From: Motacilla alba alba
Lineage: Eukaryota > Chordata > Aves > Passeriformes > Motacillidae
Direction: 5' to 3'
Assembly (NCBI RefSeq): GCF_015832195.1
Contig: NC_052017.1
Span: 90,546,429 to 90,610,428 of the forward strand
DNA: 64,000 bases
Made by a program: the position numbers and the translations under genes. Below are positions 1 to 46,730 of the stretch, piece by piece. Every line of letters starts with the position of its first letter. Position 1 is the first letter of the stretch. Under the pieces are notes generated by a model. That model was not told where the DNA came from, did not search any database, and saw only the letters and a program-made list of their open reading frames with translations.

Positions 1-3000
1 AAGCTGAGCAGAACACATGTGATGGGCCCCACCATGGGATATGTAGCAGGCTGGCTGCCCAACTGCAGGACACACAGCAGGGACAGGGAGAGGACAGACC
101 TCTCAGGGCTCTTCTTTGCCCTAACAATCCCAGGCAAAGCACTGGTTCTCCAGCTTCATGGGCAGAGGGCTTAGGACGAGAACCTCCCCAGAGAGAGGGT
201 GATGTAGCACAGCTCTTTTCTCTAAGAAGAAAAAAATTTGCCAGCCTTAGCCTGCAAGCATTAGCTCTGTGGCGAGCAGACCGAAATAGAGTCCCAATCT
301 CCAGATAGCTTTGGATGCTGAAAACCACTGCACCATCAACAATGGTTTTGGCTCTCCTGCTGTCCCTGCTGCCTGTTGTAATCTTGTTTGCTCAGAGCAG
401 GATGCCAAGATGAAACCCAGGACACATGAACAGTAGGGCTGTTGATGAGAAGGGCTGTACCTGTGCTCCTGAAAAGAAACTTCCTGCAAGTCACACATGT
501 CCTGGGAGGTGTCCCCCACCCAAGGGAGTCCATATGGACCACAGTACATTAAAACTGCTCCTGCTTTCTCCCTCCCAGTACACAATACTGGGCATTACGG
601 GAAGATCATCTGTGCAGTGGGCATTTGAACTCAGTTCCAGTTTCTGGCCTCCCAAAGCAATGAGTTATCTTGTCCTGCCACAGCTGCTGCCCTGCAGAGC
701 AAGTGCTGGCTTTCCATGGCTAGGGTGTGAGCTTGCAATTTTTTTTAAGTGAGTTGAATGCAAGCAAAGGCTGTGAGCTTGGCTTGATCCAGATGGTCCC
801 TGAACCATCTTAATTTTACAGCTTCTGGTGGCAAGATTTATACTGAATTCAGCTATTTTAGGTGATCTTTAATCCTCAAAGGAAAAAAGGGAAAGCAGGC
901 TGATGTTCTCCTCTGATAAAGCAACAGACCTTAATGTATCAGACAGCCTTTTTACTGACAAAGAAGCAAAGACTGTGCAGTTCCATGTATTCTAGTGAGT
1001 GGTTTTTACCTCTTATGGAAAGCTGCATACACTGATACAAGGTTTCATCTTAGTTTGAAAAGACCTAAGAATCTGATTGCTTTGCTACAGCTTTGTTCAT
1101 CCCATCACAACATGATTCCCCAGAAGATTTCACTAGGAATGATGCACTGTTCTGTTTGTGTACTGAAAAGTGGCACATCTCAGAGATGCTGCAACATGTC
1201 ACTGGCTTGGTGTTCGTAAAAGGCTCCACAGCAGCCAGACAAGCCAAGGGCTTTAGGAGGCAGAATGACACTGTAGGGGCCAGCTAATCCTGTGGCAACC
1301 TGGAGAGCACTGTTTCCTGAAGCTGTTAAAGATGCACCAATCATTGATCTGGGCCTGCAGTGGATCTCCCAAAATAGCCTGGTACTGACTATCCTACTGG
1401 AAAAGGGAATAGCTCAGCCAAAAGCCTGCAAGCATCTGGCACCAACATGCCTCCACATGTCGTGAATGCCTGCTAGCAAAGCCTCATATGGCCATTATCC
1501 TATGAAAGGTTCATTTGCATATCTGTGCCACTTGGGAAGTGAATATTGTTTATATCAGCCAAGAGCTGATGACAAAAAGGGAACGTCTGCCTGGGACATG
1601 GTGTGCTTTCAGAAACTGAAGCGCACTGGTCTGCCAACACATTGCCACGAGACATGGCAAACAGCTTCATGATTTGAACATGGGAATGGCACCACAGCCA
1701 AAGTCATAACTGGCCAGGGTCAGACGTCGACACAATATTGTACACGCCTAAAACAGGGTCTCCACCTGGCTGCAGCACAAGGTGGGAAGATGTCTGGATG
1801 AAAAGGACCACAAAGAACAGCCCCAAGCTGCTGCAGCCCAGCTGTAGGAAAACTGGGCTTGTCACCGCTGCCAGCTGGGGAGATGGTGCAGAATAAGAAT
1901 CTCAGATCTAAAAGCACATTGACCTCTACATTGACCTCAGAGCCTACTGCACCTGTCAAGAGCTACTCCTATCACAGGGTAAACTATGTCCATGTGACTC
2001 AGAGAGCACATATGGCACTTTTAGAAGGAAACAGGGATACAGCAGCTTCTTCAAAAGCATATGTTCACCTTTCTCCCACACCTACGCAGAAGCACAAGGT
2101 GCAGAACGTGTTCCACGCACACATCATCGTCACAGCCACAGCAGAATGCAGTCTGCTCCCAGGACGGACAGGGGTGTTGCAAACATTGAGCCCCTAGGCA
2201 AATCTCAAAACTCTGCAGGGTCTTCATCTGTTGGGGTTCTGCCCATGCTGAAGCTGTGCTCAGGCTGGAACCAACTATTTCTGCTTGCTTTGGGCTGGCT
2301 CTTCAGCTGGGTCTGGGGCACCAGGTCCCACCCTCAATCAAACAGCTGCTGGGGAAAAAGGGGATAAGGGACAATTCTGGGCAACATTTTTCTGACATTT
2401 GTTTCCTCTTAGAGGCATATCAAACACAAACTTTAATCTGCTTTCTCAAGACATATAGAGAAAAGCAGGTACTACTTTTTTCACACAACTTCTCTTATTG
2501 GTTAAGAGGCCACATTCTGGTGTCTTACAGAAGACCAGTCAACCTCACCATCACTGTAACAGAAGAAGACTCCGAGACCAACAGCACAACCTTGCAAGCC
2601 CTTTTTTGCTTTTGGAGAACCTCTTTTAGCCACATTATAGTGAGTGAATTGTGAAGGAGTAAGGAGATGTTCCCAACTTGTTTTTCTTCTTTAAAGGTCT
2701 TTCTGGATAACCTGGTTAACCACAAGCCACTGCACTGCTCAGGAACTCAACAGAGTACAATATCCCCTCCTACATTATGCAAAAGGACAAGCTGAACAGC
2801 AACTGCACATTCCTCTAGACTTGAAAAAAATCAATTATTTGTTTGTTTTTAAATCTGTAAAATCCAATGGAGACTTTTGCCTCTCTGCTGATTTTGTGGG
2901 CAAGGACAGCTGGAAAGGGTTTCCAGCATCTGCTACATCTGTGGGGAGGCTTTCCACACAGTGTGAAAGCTCCTCTCCTTATGTGGCTGGAAAGGCTCTC

Positions 3001-4037
3001 ACCAAATCACAGGAGTCACTTGCCAGCCTCTTCTGTTTTTACCAAGTCGATAAAGGAAATTCTCACCACCGTGATTCACTGACACTTTGATGGAGCTGCA
3101 AAGATGCAGGAGGCATAAAATCAGCTGCTGCATGTCCCAAGCATATGCTGCCAGTATCTTCTGTCTTGGGTTGCAGCTACCCTGTTATTTTAGTACTGGA
3201 CTTATCCTTTAGCAGCAAGTGCTAATTGTTCCACACCGGGCTGCGACGCTGAGGCCTCTGAAACTCATCGCTGCAGACCGGAATGATATTAGAAAAATCA
3301 ATTTATGACTTAAATAAGGAAAGAACAAAAGAGTCCAAAGATAAGATACTACACTCTGTCACAAATATCCAAAAGACAGCATCATGAGCCTTAAATACTT
3401 TGACTAAGAGAGTTTTGACTCGTTTCAAAACAAAATAAAAAAAAGAAAAAAAGTATTTGCCAGCACTTTAAATAAAACAGTTTGGTTTGTTAGGCACTCC
3501 CAGACAAACATAAATAAATAAAAAAGAGTTCAAAACCAGTAATAAATACCTCTTTATTGTAGAAATATTGTAGCCTTGGGGAAGAGACAATAAGTTCAAT
3601 GAAAGGAACTGCCAAACTGCCATAAAAAGGACATTTAATTACAGCAGGATCCTTCAAACTGAAAAAGAAATCCATGAGTAGGGAGTATGCTAGAGGTCTA
3701 TAAAATCAGGAATAACAAGGAGACAGTGAAAAACAACTAATCCTTTTCTTTTCTAATATAATAACAAGGAGGCATTAAATGTTCCAAACAAACAAGAGAT
3801 GCATCTTCTTATTGGCACAGACTTACCCTGAGGATTACCAACTAATCACAGGGGAAATTATGCATTTGCATGGATTCAAAAAGCAATTAGACAAACCCAT
3901 GGAAGGAAAAGGAAATTCATCAATGGCTAATAAGCACCAGGGCTCTTCCTCTGGTTGAAGATGTTCCTGAAACATAAGTCACTGGTGTCTGGGAGAGTTT
4001 GATCATATGATCCACTGTGATCATCCATCACTTAAAA
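1..4037. other. ELP2 3' flank, no gene recognised
   Basis: Mixed-composition intergenic DNA. The open frames are short, overlap one another on both strands and show no known domain or splice-bounded conserved peptide. MOCOS, which follows ELP2 in mammals, was not recognised. Confidence 0.6.
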
Positions 4038-4222
4038 ATCATAAAATGCTTTGGGTTGGAGGGGACCTTAAAGTTCATTACTCCCACATCCAAAGCCACA
4101 TCCAGCCTCGCCTTGAACACTTCCAGGAATGGGCAAGCACTTCTCTGGGCAACCTGTTCCTGTGCCTCACCAGGCTCACAGTAAAGAATTTATTCCTAAT
4201 ATTTCACCTAAATCTACCCTAT
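4038..4222 (-). mobile_element. CR1 LINE 3' fragment
   Basis: The plus strand matches the reverse-complemented CR1 3' end: TTTGGGTTGGAGGGGACCTT, CCTTGAACACTTCCAGGAAT, TCTCTGGGCAACCTGTTCC and CACAGTAAAGAATTTATTCC. It is about 185 bp. The poly(A) tract 90 bp further on is not a normal part of CR1. Confidence 0.9.
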
Positions 4223-4309
4223 AATCTAAATCACAGCTACTATCAGGAGGTGTGTGAGACCTCATCAGCTTAGACCCCTCCCAGAACACCACATGGTTAG
4301 AAAGCCTTT

Positions 4310-4310
<1 letters not shown>

Positions 4311-4350
<40 letters not shown>
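4311..4350 (+). repeat. Uninterrupted 40-bp A tract
   Basis: Forty consecutive A residues. There is no AATAAA in the expected upstream position, no recognisable retrocopy before it and no clear target-site duplication, so its origin is unclear. Confidence 0.9.
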
Positions 4351-4351
<1 letters not shown>

Positions 4352-7300
4352 CGGACAACAAAACAGACACAGAAATTTAGGCCCCATTTTACACTTCCAC
4401 AAAGTAAAGCAGGAAGATTAAGATATGTTCTTCAGACTGAGTTGTTGGGGTGAGGTACAATGTCTGCAGCAGACAATAAGACCCTGTGTGATTAGGAGGT
4501 GCTCATTACTTTCTGAAGTTTACAGTTTCCCAACTGCAGGACAAAAATGAAAATGGAAGAATGCTTTCAAAATCAGTGTTTCATGAGAAATGCTTGTCAC
4601 TTAAACAGTGCATTTGAACAACTCAGAGGAGCTAGAACACCTGTGTTTGAATATATTTGTAATTTATTTTGAATTTTTGGGTATACATGACAGGTGCTGC
4701 AAATACTCACTTATCCTTTTTCTTATATTGCCACCTGGTGGTCCTGGGCATGTGGAAGCCACCACTGATTTTTCAGCGAAATGACCACAGTTCAGGCATT
4801 TAAAATAGCGTCCATTTCTTTTCCTCTGAGATAGATGGTAAGCAATTTTTTAAATCTAGAATTTTAGGGGTGAGGGGATGTTTTGGGTTTACAACCAATA
4901 TAACAGCGTCTGTGTCAGCTCTCAATTACCTAAACAGGTGGCTGCAATGGCCACCCCAAGTCACAGGGAAACAGAGATGGATTGCAGCTCTGCCATGGGC
5001 TCTGGACACCTGCCCGGGCTGGGTGCCTTGCTCTCTGGGGCCAGGCACCCGCGCTCAAATGGAGGCAGGAGGTGGAGGGAGCTTCCAGACAGAGCCAAAC
5101 TATCTTTCCTCTGCCCTTTCCACCTCACCAGTGGTGGAAGCATGAACATCTAACTAGTATGCCAGGAGCTCTTTTGTTCCCAGAGGCAGTGTGCCATGTG
5201 GCCAGAGCTCCTGTCTGGTGGGGATGTTGGAATAGACTGCACAGTGGGTACGGGGAAGTTCCCAGCTCTGCAAACACACGTTAAAATCTGCAGCTCTGTC
5301 TTGGGATTGCATCACCACCACACACAGGCAAGGGCATGCAAAGAAGTAGTGTAGGAAAATATATGATAAGGTTAAAGAAAAGAGAGTTATAGATTTGTAC
5401 TCCTAGGACAGGAAATTGTACCACAGATTTTAGACACTTACGTCTATTGTAGAGACTGTGGGCATTTGTCCAGTTTGGGGTTTTCCCAACACCCCATCAT
5501 CAGGAAAGACGATGTTAAACTGGAGCAGGGCCACTAGGGTAGAGGGAGCTGGATCAGGTGCCCTGTGGAGAAAGGTGGAGGGATGGGCCAGGTTCAGCCC
5601 ATCAGGGGAAGAGAAGGCTTTGCAGGTACTTGGTAGCAGCCTTCTGATGCTAAGAAGGAGACTGTGAAGATGATGGAGCCCAGCTCTCCAAAATGAAGAG
5701 ATGAAGGAAGGTAAGAGAGGGCATAAAACGAAACAAGAGAGGTTCAAAACTGAGAAAAGTAGAAGAAAAGTTTTTACCATGAAGGCAGTCAAACTACGCA
5801 GTCTCCATCTTCTGAGATTTTCAAGACCAGATCAGCAGAAGTTCTGAGCAGCCTGGTGTGATTTCACAGTTGACCCTGCCTGGAGCAGGTTAGAAGAGAG
5901 ACTTCATGAGCTCCCTTCCTATTTTAATAATCACATGATCCTATTGGTCTGTGAAACATATTTTTTATTACAGCTTTGAGCTAGCAATTTTCAGTACAAC
6001 TAATCTATGGAAATGCACTTTTAAGTAATTCATAGGAATTGCAGAATTTCACATCAGAGACATAACTTCTGTTTTGAGGTATGACAATACCTTTTACATG
6101 GTAAAACACACCAATTTTCTTTTTGATGGGTAGAAAAAGCTGAAGCTGCCATTTGTCTAGTAGCAGCTAAGCAAAACCAACATTTCTACCTTTTTATTAG
6201 CTTTAAGGGCCTACATTCCACACACCTGCAACTACAGGGGTGGTCTGCCAGGCTGAATCAATGCTCACCAGCTGTAAAGGAGCTCCCACTTCAACTAGTC
6301 CCAATGGCCTTAGTGACCTGGAGCTGTTACTGAAGGCACAGCAATGTCTGTGATATAAAGAGGCTGTGTGCACACACCAAAGAAGCAGCAGTTTGTCCAG
6401 AACATCCACAGCACACTTTTAGCACCTGTCGACGTCAGACAGACTCACCCTGAAGACCTACCCAGGGCAACCTACAGGCATCTCGGGATTCCCTGCACTG
6501 CAGCTCTTTCAACCTCCCTGGCTGAACTTCTTCTGCAGAGAGAGAATCATGTGTCGCAGCTCAGTGCTCTCTGTGGACAGTGGTGAAAACTGCCTGCCAT
6601 GCCAAAGGAAAAAACTTGAACAGCAGGAAGCTCCCACACTCTAAAAAGTGTGTCTGTGGAGAACAGATATTCTCTCAGAGAGACACATCTTTATATGATA
6701 ACTTGCAGGAAGGAGACTCTCCAAGATTATGAAACAGAGAGAAAAACAGAACGATTGCTTTATCTTGAAAAGCACTTGGAAAGCTTCCCTTGGGGAGACT
6801 GCAGTCAATTCATTTTTGTAGAGGAAAAAAAGTTCCCTCCACTGGCAGGTAGACAGCTTATGCTTTAGCAAGGGAGGAGGGCACGCTGCTCACACGTATG
6901 CCAGTAATTTGTTGTCAGGGAGAAAGGAGGTAATGCTGCTGGACAGGCTGTGTAAACACCAAAAGCCCAAAACCTAGAAAAGGAAGAATCAGAGACACAG
7001 GAGGTCGAATGGAAAATACCAAGAGGATGTTATACTTGATACACTTGAATTCTCCCAGGATCATGTATTAGAAAGCACTGGATTATCTTACAAGAACAAC
7101 AGGAAGAGAGAAAAGGCTGTCGAGAAAATAAGGATTGCTTACAGGAGTATTTAGGGAATCTCCTGCAGGAATGGAGAAGGGACCAAGAAGGCAAATAATA
7201 TTCTTAGAAGAGGGGGAGAGTAAAGAGAGAAAAGTCCTTAGGAAAAAAAGGACTATGAGGCAGGACAAGATCAGTGTTAGGACAAGCTTTTGAGACAAGG

Positions 7301-10300
7301 AGAACAGCTCCTCTGCAGTAAAAAAATCTGTTTGCTGCATCCTTTGTTATTTCAGCTGTGATCTGCTGGAGTCTATGTAAGGGTGACACTACTGTAACAC
7401 AGCAATTACCTTGGGCACAACACCTCCCCTCATCTGTGCAGCTGGAATGTCGGCTGAGTCCTGCAAACACCAATTACATGGAGCAGCTCTCCTTGAACAC
7501 TTCAAGTCCTGGGCACATCTGGTTGGTAGAGCTACCCCAGCACACTGGAGGTAGCCCCATTATTATGGTACAGCATTGGGATTTGGCACATGGTCTACCC
7601 TAAATTCCCTCCAGAAAGAGAGAGGTCATTTCTAGCTTTATTACTGCATTTCAGCACAGGATGAGTTGCTGCAGAAAATAAAATGACAATGTTTGGATAT
7701 TCAACACAAACTCCTCAAATACAGTCACTAGAGCTGGTCACACAAGGTAACAGCAAGAGCTGTGCTTGAGCAAGAGTACCAGGGGCTGGCAAAAGGAGCC
7801 CACAGCCTCCCCCACCTTCCTACAGCAAACACAGAAGCAGGATGAGGGATATCTGGTGCTTGGCATAGGAAAAAAAGGCAGCTCCTGGCTGGGGAAGAAA
7901 AGTGTCCCTGAAAGGATATCCCACAACTCTTTGAGGGTGTGCCAGTGCACAGGGCAAAAATGGGAATGTTTGGAGGGTCAAGGGCTGGGCATGTCACAGG
8001 GTAAACACGCTGCCCTGCCCTGCTGCCTCAAAACTACCACTGCAGAGCCTGATACTGCTGATATAAGAGCAGTAGAGGGGCATTGCTGAACTGTGCCAAA
8101 CAACTCCCACCTCCACCAGCTTCCAGTGCACAAGACAAATTCTGATTTTTGTCCTGTCAGTGATTTTGCCTAATCTTTTGTACAGTTCCAGATGCTCCTT
8201 AAAACAGCAAGTAATATTTTTGCTTCCCATTTCAGTTATTTTAAAGTTTCCTTATTTGTAACAGCCACTGCTTTAGAGTGAGATTTGAGTCTAAATGAGG
8301 ACACAGCTGCTTCCTCCTCTTCCCTCATCTCTGCATTAGCTGCAGTTGGCAGTGAGCCTTGGAGAATTCTCATTTCTTCACGTTAAATATTTTGGAAAAC
8401 AGAGATTAGTCAGAGTTACCAAAGCGATGTTTTCAATAGCTCAGAGTTCAATAATTGACTTCCTTGAAATTTTCAACCGTTTCTAGTTGCTTCTGAAGTC
8501 TCAGCCCACAGGAGAGACAACAGCAGGACAGCACTTCTTTAAGGCTTAGCATGATGCACAACCTGCTCCTTCTTTGCCATTTCATAACTGAAGGGATTAA
8601 CACAATCAATAGCTTGGCAGCAGTGTTTAGGGAGCTCGCCATGGGGAGCCCAGGTAGGAGTTCCTCAGGCTGAAGGTCAGCATCCCACATCCTCCCAGTT
8701 TACACAAACAGCTTGGTTTGTCCTTCTCATTCACCAGACACCACAGCATGCTCACCTCTAGTGTCAGAGTTGGCATGGCTTGTTGGTGCAGCACAGACTT
8801 GAGGATGCCTTCACCTGCATCCTGGACTGAAAGATGTAAGATTGCTTTGGACAATCTCAATAATGATTTGATTTTGGTTACAAACAGCAAGACCCATGCC
8901 ATTTCTTGCTTGCTTTGTCACACACACCTCTACTATAAGAAAAAACAATCCTCCTCCTTCAGGCCTGATAACATAAAACAGTTTGTTCACATCTCTGACG
9001 ACAAAGTCTCTTCAAATTTAGCATAAGGCAGTAAATACTGAAAATATCAACATCCAAAATCTTCATGGGATGGCTTTACCTCAAATGTATGAAAAGGTAA
9101 CAGAATGTTCTTTACAAAACTTCAGTTTATCCCATCAATTTTCTCAACTCCATTTTCAGTGGCACTGTACAAGCAGCAGAGAATTTCAGAGCACCAGGTA
9201 CATTGACAGCAGCTCATTCCTTAGTATTTTTACATGCTGATTTACATTTTGAAAAGACATGAGTGGATTTATGAGAAGATAAAGGTGTATATTAAAGTCA
9301 CACCTACTAAATGCATAGCAAAGTGATGTGTGAGCAAAAAGAGTATCATACATAAAATATTAATCATGTGTCGAGGTGTCTAACCTCTAATTTAATTGAA
9401 AATTTAAAGTGTCTATTATAAACATTTAGACTTAGGAGACCAACAGACTAATGTGGTGCATTTAAAGCTGGAACAATGAATGTGATTGAGTCACCAAGTC
9501 CCAGGGCTAATGGAGTGGATTACTAAATCCTCTAGCAGCTGATGCTTGTTAATGACAGTATTTCACAAAATAAAAGAGAGGAACAACTAATATGATGTTT
9601 CATTGTCAACTATACCCAGAAGTGGCCACATAACAAGATGTACTACTATTGGAAAGAATTGTACAGTATTATCATCAAATTTTAAGATATGAGATTACAA
9701 TTGTGACACAGAATAAAGACCCACTTTTGGCAGCTTTTTGAAACCTCACAAGTGGTACGTTATGTCTTTCTCTTGCCAGGATATAGTTGCTTAAAAATTC
9801 TCAGACAAGTGAAATATAATACTCAAATGCTTGAATGCTAAAGCACTCGCGTAAGGAAAGCATTGGTTACCACAAGTAAAATGTAGCAAATTATCTTTAT
9901 TAATAAGTCTTTTTTTTTATTCCCCTGTCCCCATTTTAAAGAATGGTTTTGTTTTGTTTTTTTTTTTAATGGCTGAAAAACAGAACAAAAAATAAAGAGC
10001 TAAAATACAAAACCTTTCAAGGCATAAATACAAAACCTTTCGAGGCAAAAACCATAATTACTCTGAAGACGGTATAGCCCCCTCTGAAAGAGCTACACTC
10101 TTAGTCTAAATATCCAGCACAGTAGAAAGTTAAACACAATTTCAGTTCCCTCTGCAGGTTACAGGTTTCAAGCAGTTCTGGAATAACAATTTCACTCTCA
10201 AAGTTTACCTAATTTATAAGTTAGACTTTGGAACCAGATATAGACCTGCTGACACGAAGTCTTTCTCAAGTACTCTCAGTCTATTAGCACTCAAATTACA

Positions 10301-10765
10301 CTATGGGACAACTAAGTTAACTTGTTTTTACAAGAACAAAGAGGGAGCTCTCAAAACTCAGAAAGAGCCCAAAGGCATTGTAAGGAATGGCTGCTTCCTT
10401 TTAGCTCCTGCCTAGTGATATCCATAAGCTTTTCCAGTCTGAACTGTAGAGGACAGCCCTCCAAACAGTCTCAGAGGTGGCTCTACTACCACACTCTGCT
10501 CAGAGAGGGCTCACAGGGGAGACACCAGAAGATTTAAGTGGTCTCTGAGTTCAGCTTTAAGCCCCACCTGACCAAGAAGTATGAGTTCAGCCCTGCAAAG
10601 CAGAATAAGGGAATATATAAGGAAGCAGGACTGTCCAAGCATCTGAACACAAACTACTCTTTCCAGAGTCAGGTGGCCTCAGACTTGGACCAGAGCTCTA
10701 ATACACATTCGAAGGCAATCAGAGAAAGTTCCGTGTTTAACCCTGATCTCTGGCTGCACATGCCT
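4351..10765. other. ELP2 3' flank, no gene recognised
   Basis: No supported exon, RNA gene or well-preserved repeat was seen. Two AATAAA motifs on the minus strand (9902-9897 and 9922-9917) could serve longer ELP2 3' UTR forms. A T-rich stretch lies at about 9951-9967. Confidence 0.6.
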
Positions 10766-10804
10766 AAACACACACAGTCAGGCCCACCAAGAGTTAACTT
10801 TATT
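10766..10804 (-). terminator. ELP2 poly(A) signal with GU-rich downstream element
   Basis: On the minus strand AATAAA occupies 10804-10799. About 20-35 nt beyond it comes TGACTGTGTGTGTTT (10780-10766), a good GU-rich CstF-type element. Cleavage is expected around 10782-10790. This is the first AATAAA after the ELP2 stop codon. Confidence 0.6.
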
Positions 10805-11179
10805 AGCAATAGGAGATAAAAAAAATTCAGTACTCCAAGTGGAATCTCAAGTGCAGAAGTACCCAAGTATCAGCAGCTTCCCACCTACCCTTCGAGTCAC
10901 AGCAAACAAAACTCTCTCATTATCCTCCCATGCCCTACCCCACCTCCCATCCCTCAGGTTTGGGATATTCACCAAACAAAACATATGCTTCATATTCCCA
11001 CAACTGCAGATCAGAAAAATATTTGACATTTCAAACTTCCACTAAAGTTGCTTTAATAAGTTACATGTAAGATATTTTACTTCCCACAGCAGAAAATAGA
11101 AAATTCAATATTCAAAGTGGAGAAAAGTTGAAATAAAATGCTGTGAATCTGTTTGGCACAAACAGGCCTGCTGTCTTTG
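10782..11179 (-). other. ELP2: ELP2 3' untranslated region (predicted)
   Basis: The region from the stop codon to the predicted cleavage zone is about 400 nt with no conserved frame. An ATTAAA variant lies at 11057-11052 and could serve as a weaker proximal poly(A) signal. The 3' end is inferred from the AATAAA and GU-rich pair described separately. Longer forms ending near the two AATAAA motifs at 9897-9922 cannot be excluded. Confidence 0.55.
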
Positions 11180-46309
<35,130 letters not shown>

Positions 46310-46365
46310 CTTGGCCGCCGCCGCGTGCGCGACCCCGCGCGGCTCCCGTGGCAACGACCCCGCGC

Positions 46366-46390
46366 GGGGCGGGGCCTGAGGGGGCGGGGC
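46366..46390 (+). promoter_or_regulatory. Two GC boxes (Sp1/KLF-type)
   Basis: GGGGCGGGGC occurs twice, at 46366-46375 and 46381-46390, 57-81 bp upstream of the ELP2 start codon. These are perfect Sp1/KLF consensus sites spaced 15 bp apart. Binding is inferred. Confidence 0.7.
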
Positions 46391-46503
46391 GTGAGGGGGC
46401 CGCGGGCTGTGGGGGGTTCGGTGCGGGATTTCGTCTGTCGCGCAGCTTTTGCCGAGACTTCAAGGGTTACAAAAGTTTAAACTTTGCTGTTTGCTGGCTC
46501 CTG

Positions 46504-46730
46504 TGAAGAAATTCCTCCTAATGCCCAACCTGAATGTCCTCCGTTGCAGCTTAGGGCTGTGCCATCCTGTCGCTGGGTGCCTGGGAGAATAAAGCGACCC
46601 CCACCTGGCCATAATCTCTTTTCAGGGCGTTACAGGGATCGCTAAGGTCCCCCCTGAGCCTCCTTTTCTACAGGCGAAACAACCCCAGCTCCCTCAGCCA
46701 CTTCCCATAGGATTTACCCTCTGGACCCTT
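46504..46730 (-). mobile_element. CR1 LINE fragment upstream of ELP2
   Basis: The plus strand resembles the reverse complement of the CR1 3' region: AATTCCTCCTAATGCCCAAC, CCTGTCGCTG, and AACCCCAGCTCCCTCAGCC. The element is therefore on the minus strand. It lacks the terminal octamer repeat. It begins about 110 bp beyond the upstream GC box. Confidence 0.82.

Noticed and set aside
4222..4350. Processed pseudogene ending in the 40-A tract
   Set aside because: No coding similarity, no poly(A) signal before the tract and no target-site duplication were visible.
46310..46354. In-frame N-terminal extension of ELP2 upstream of Met-Ala-Ala-Pro
   Set aside because: The frame is open but contains no ATG (it would start at TTG). 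The ATG at 46309 has a good context and matches the position of the human start.
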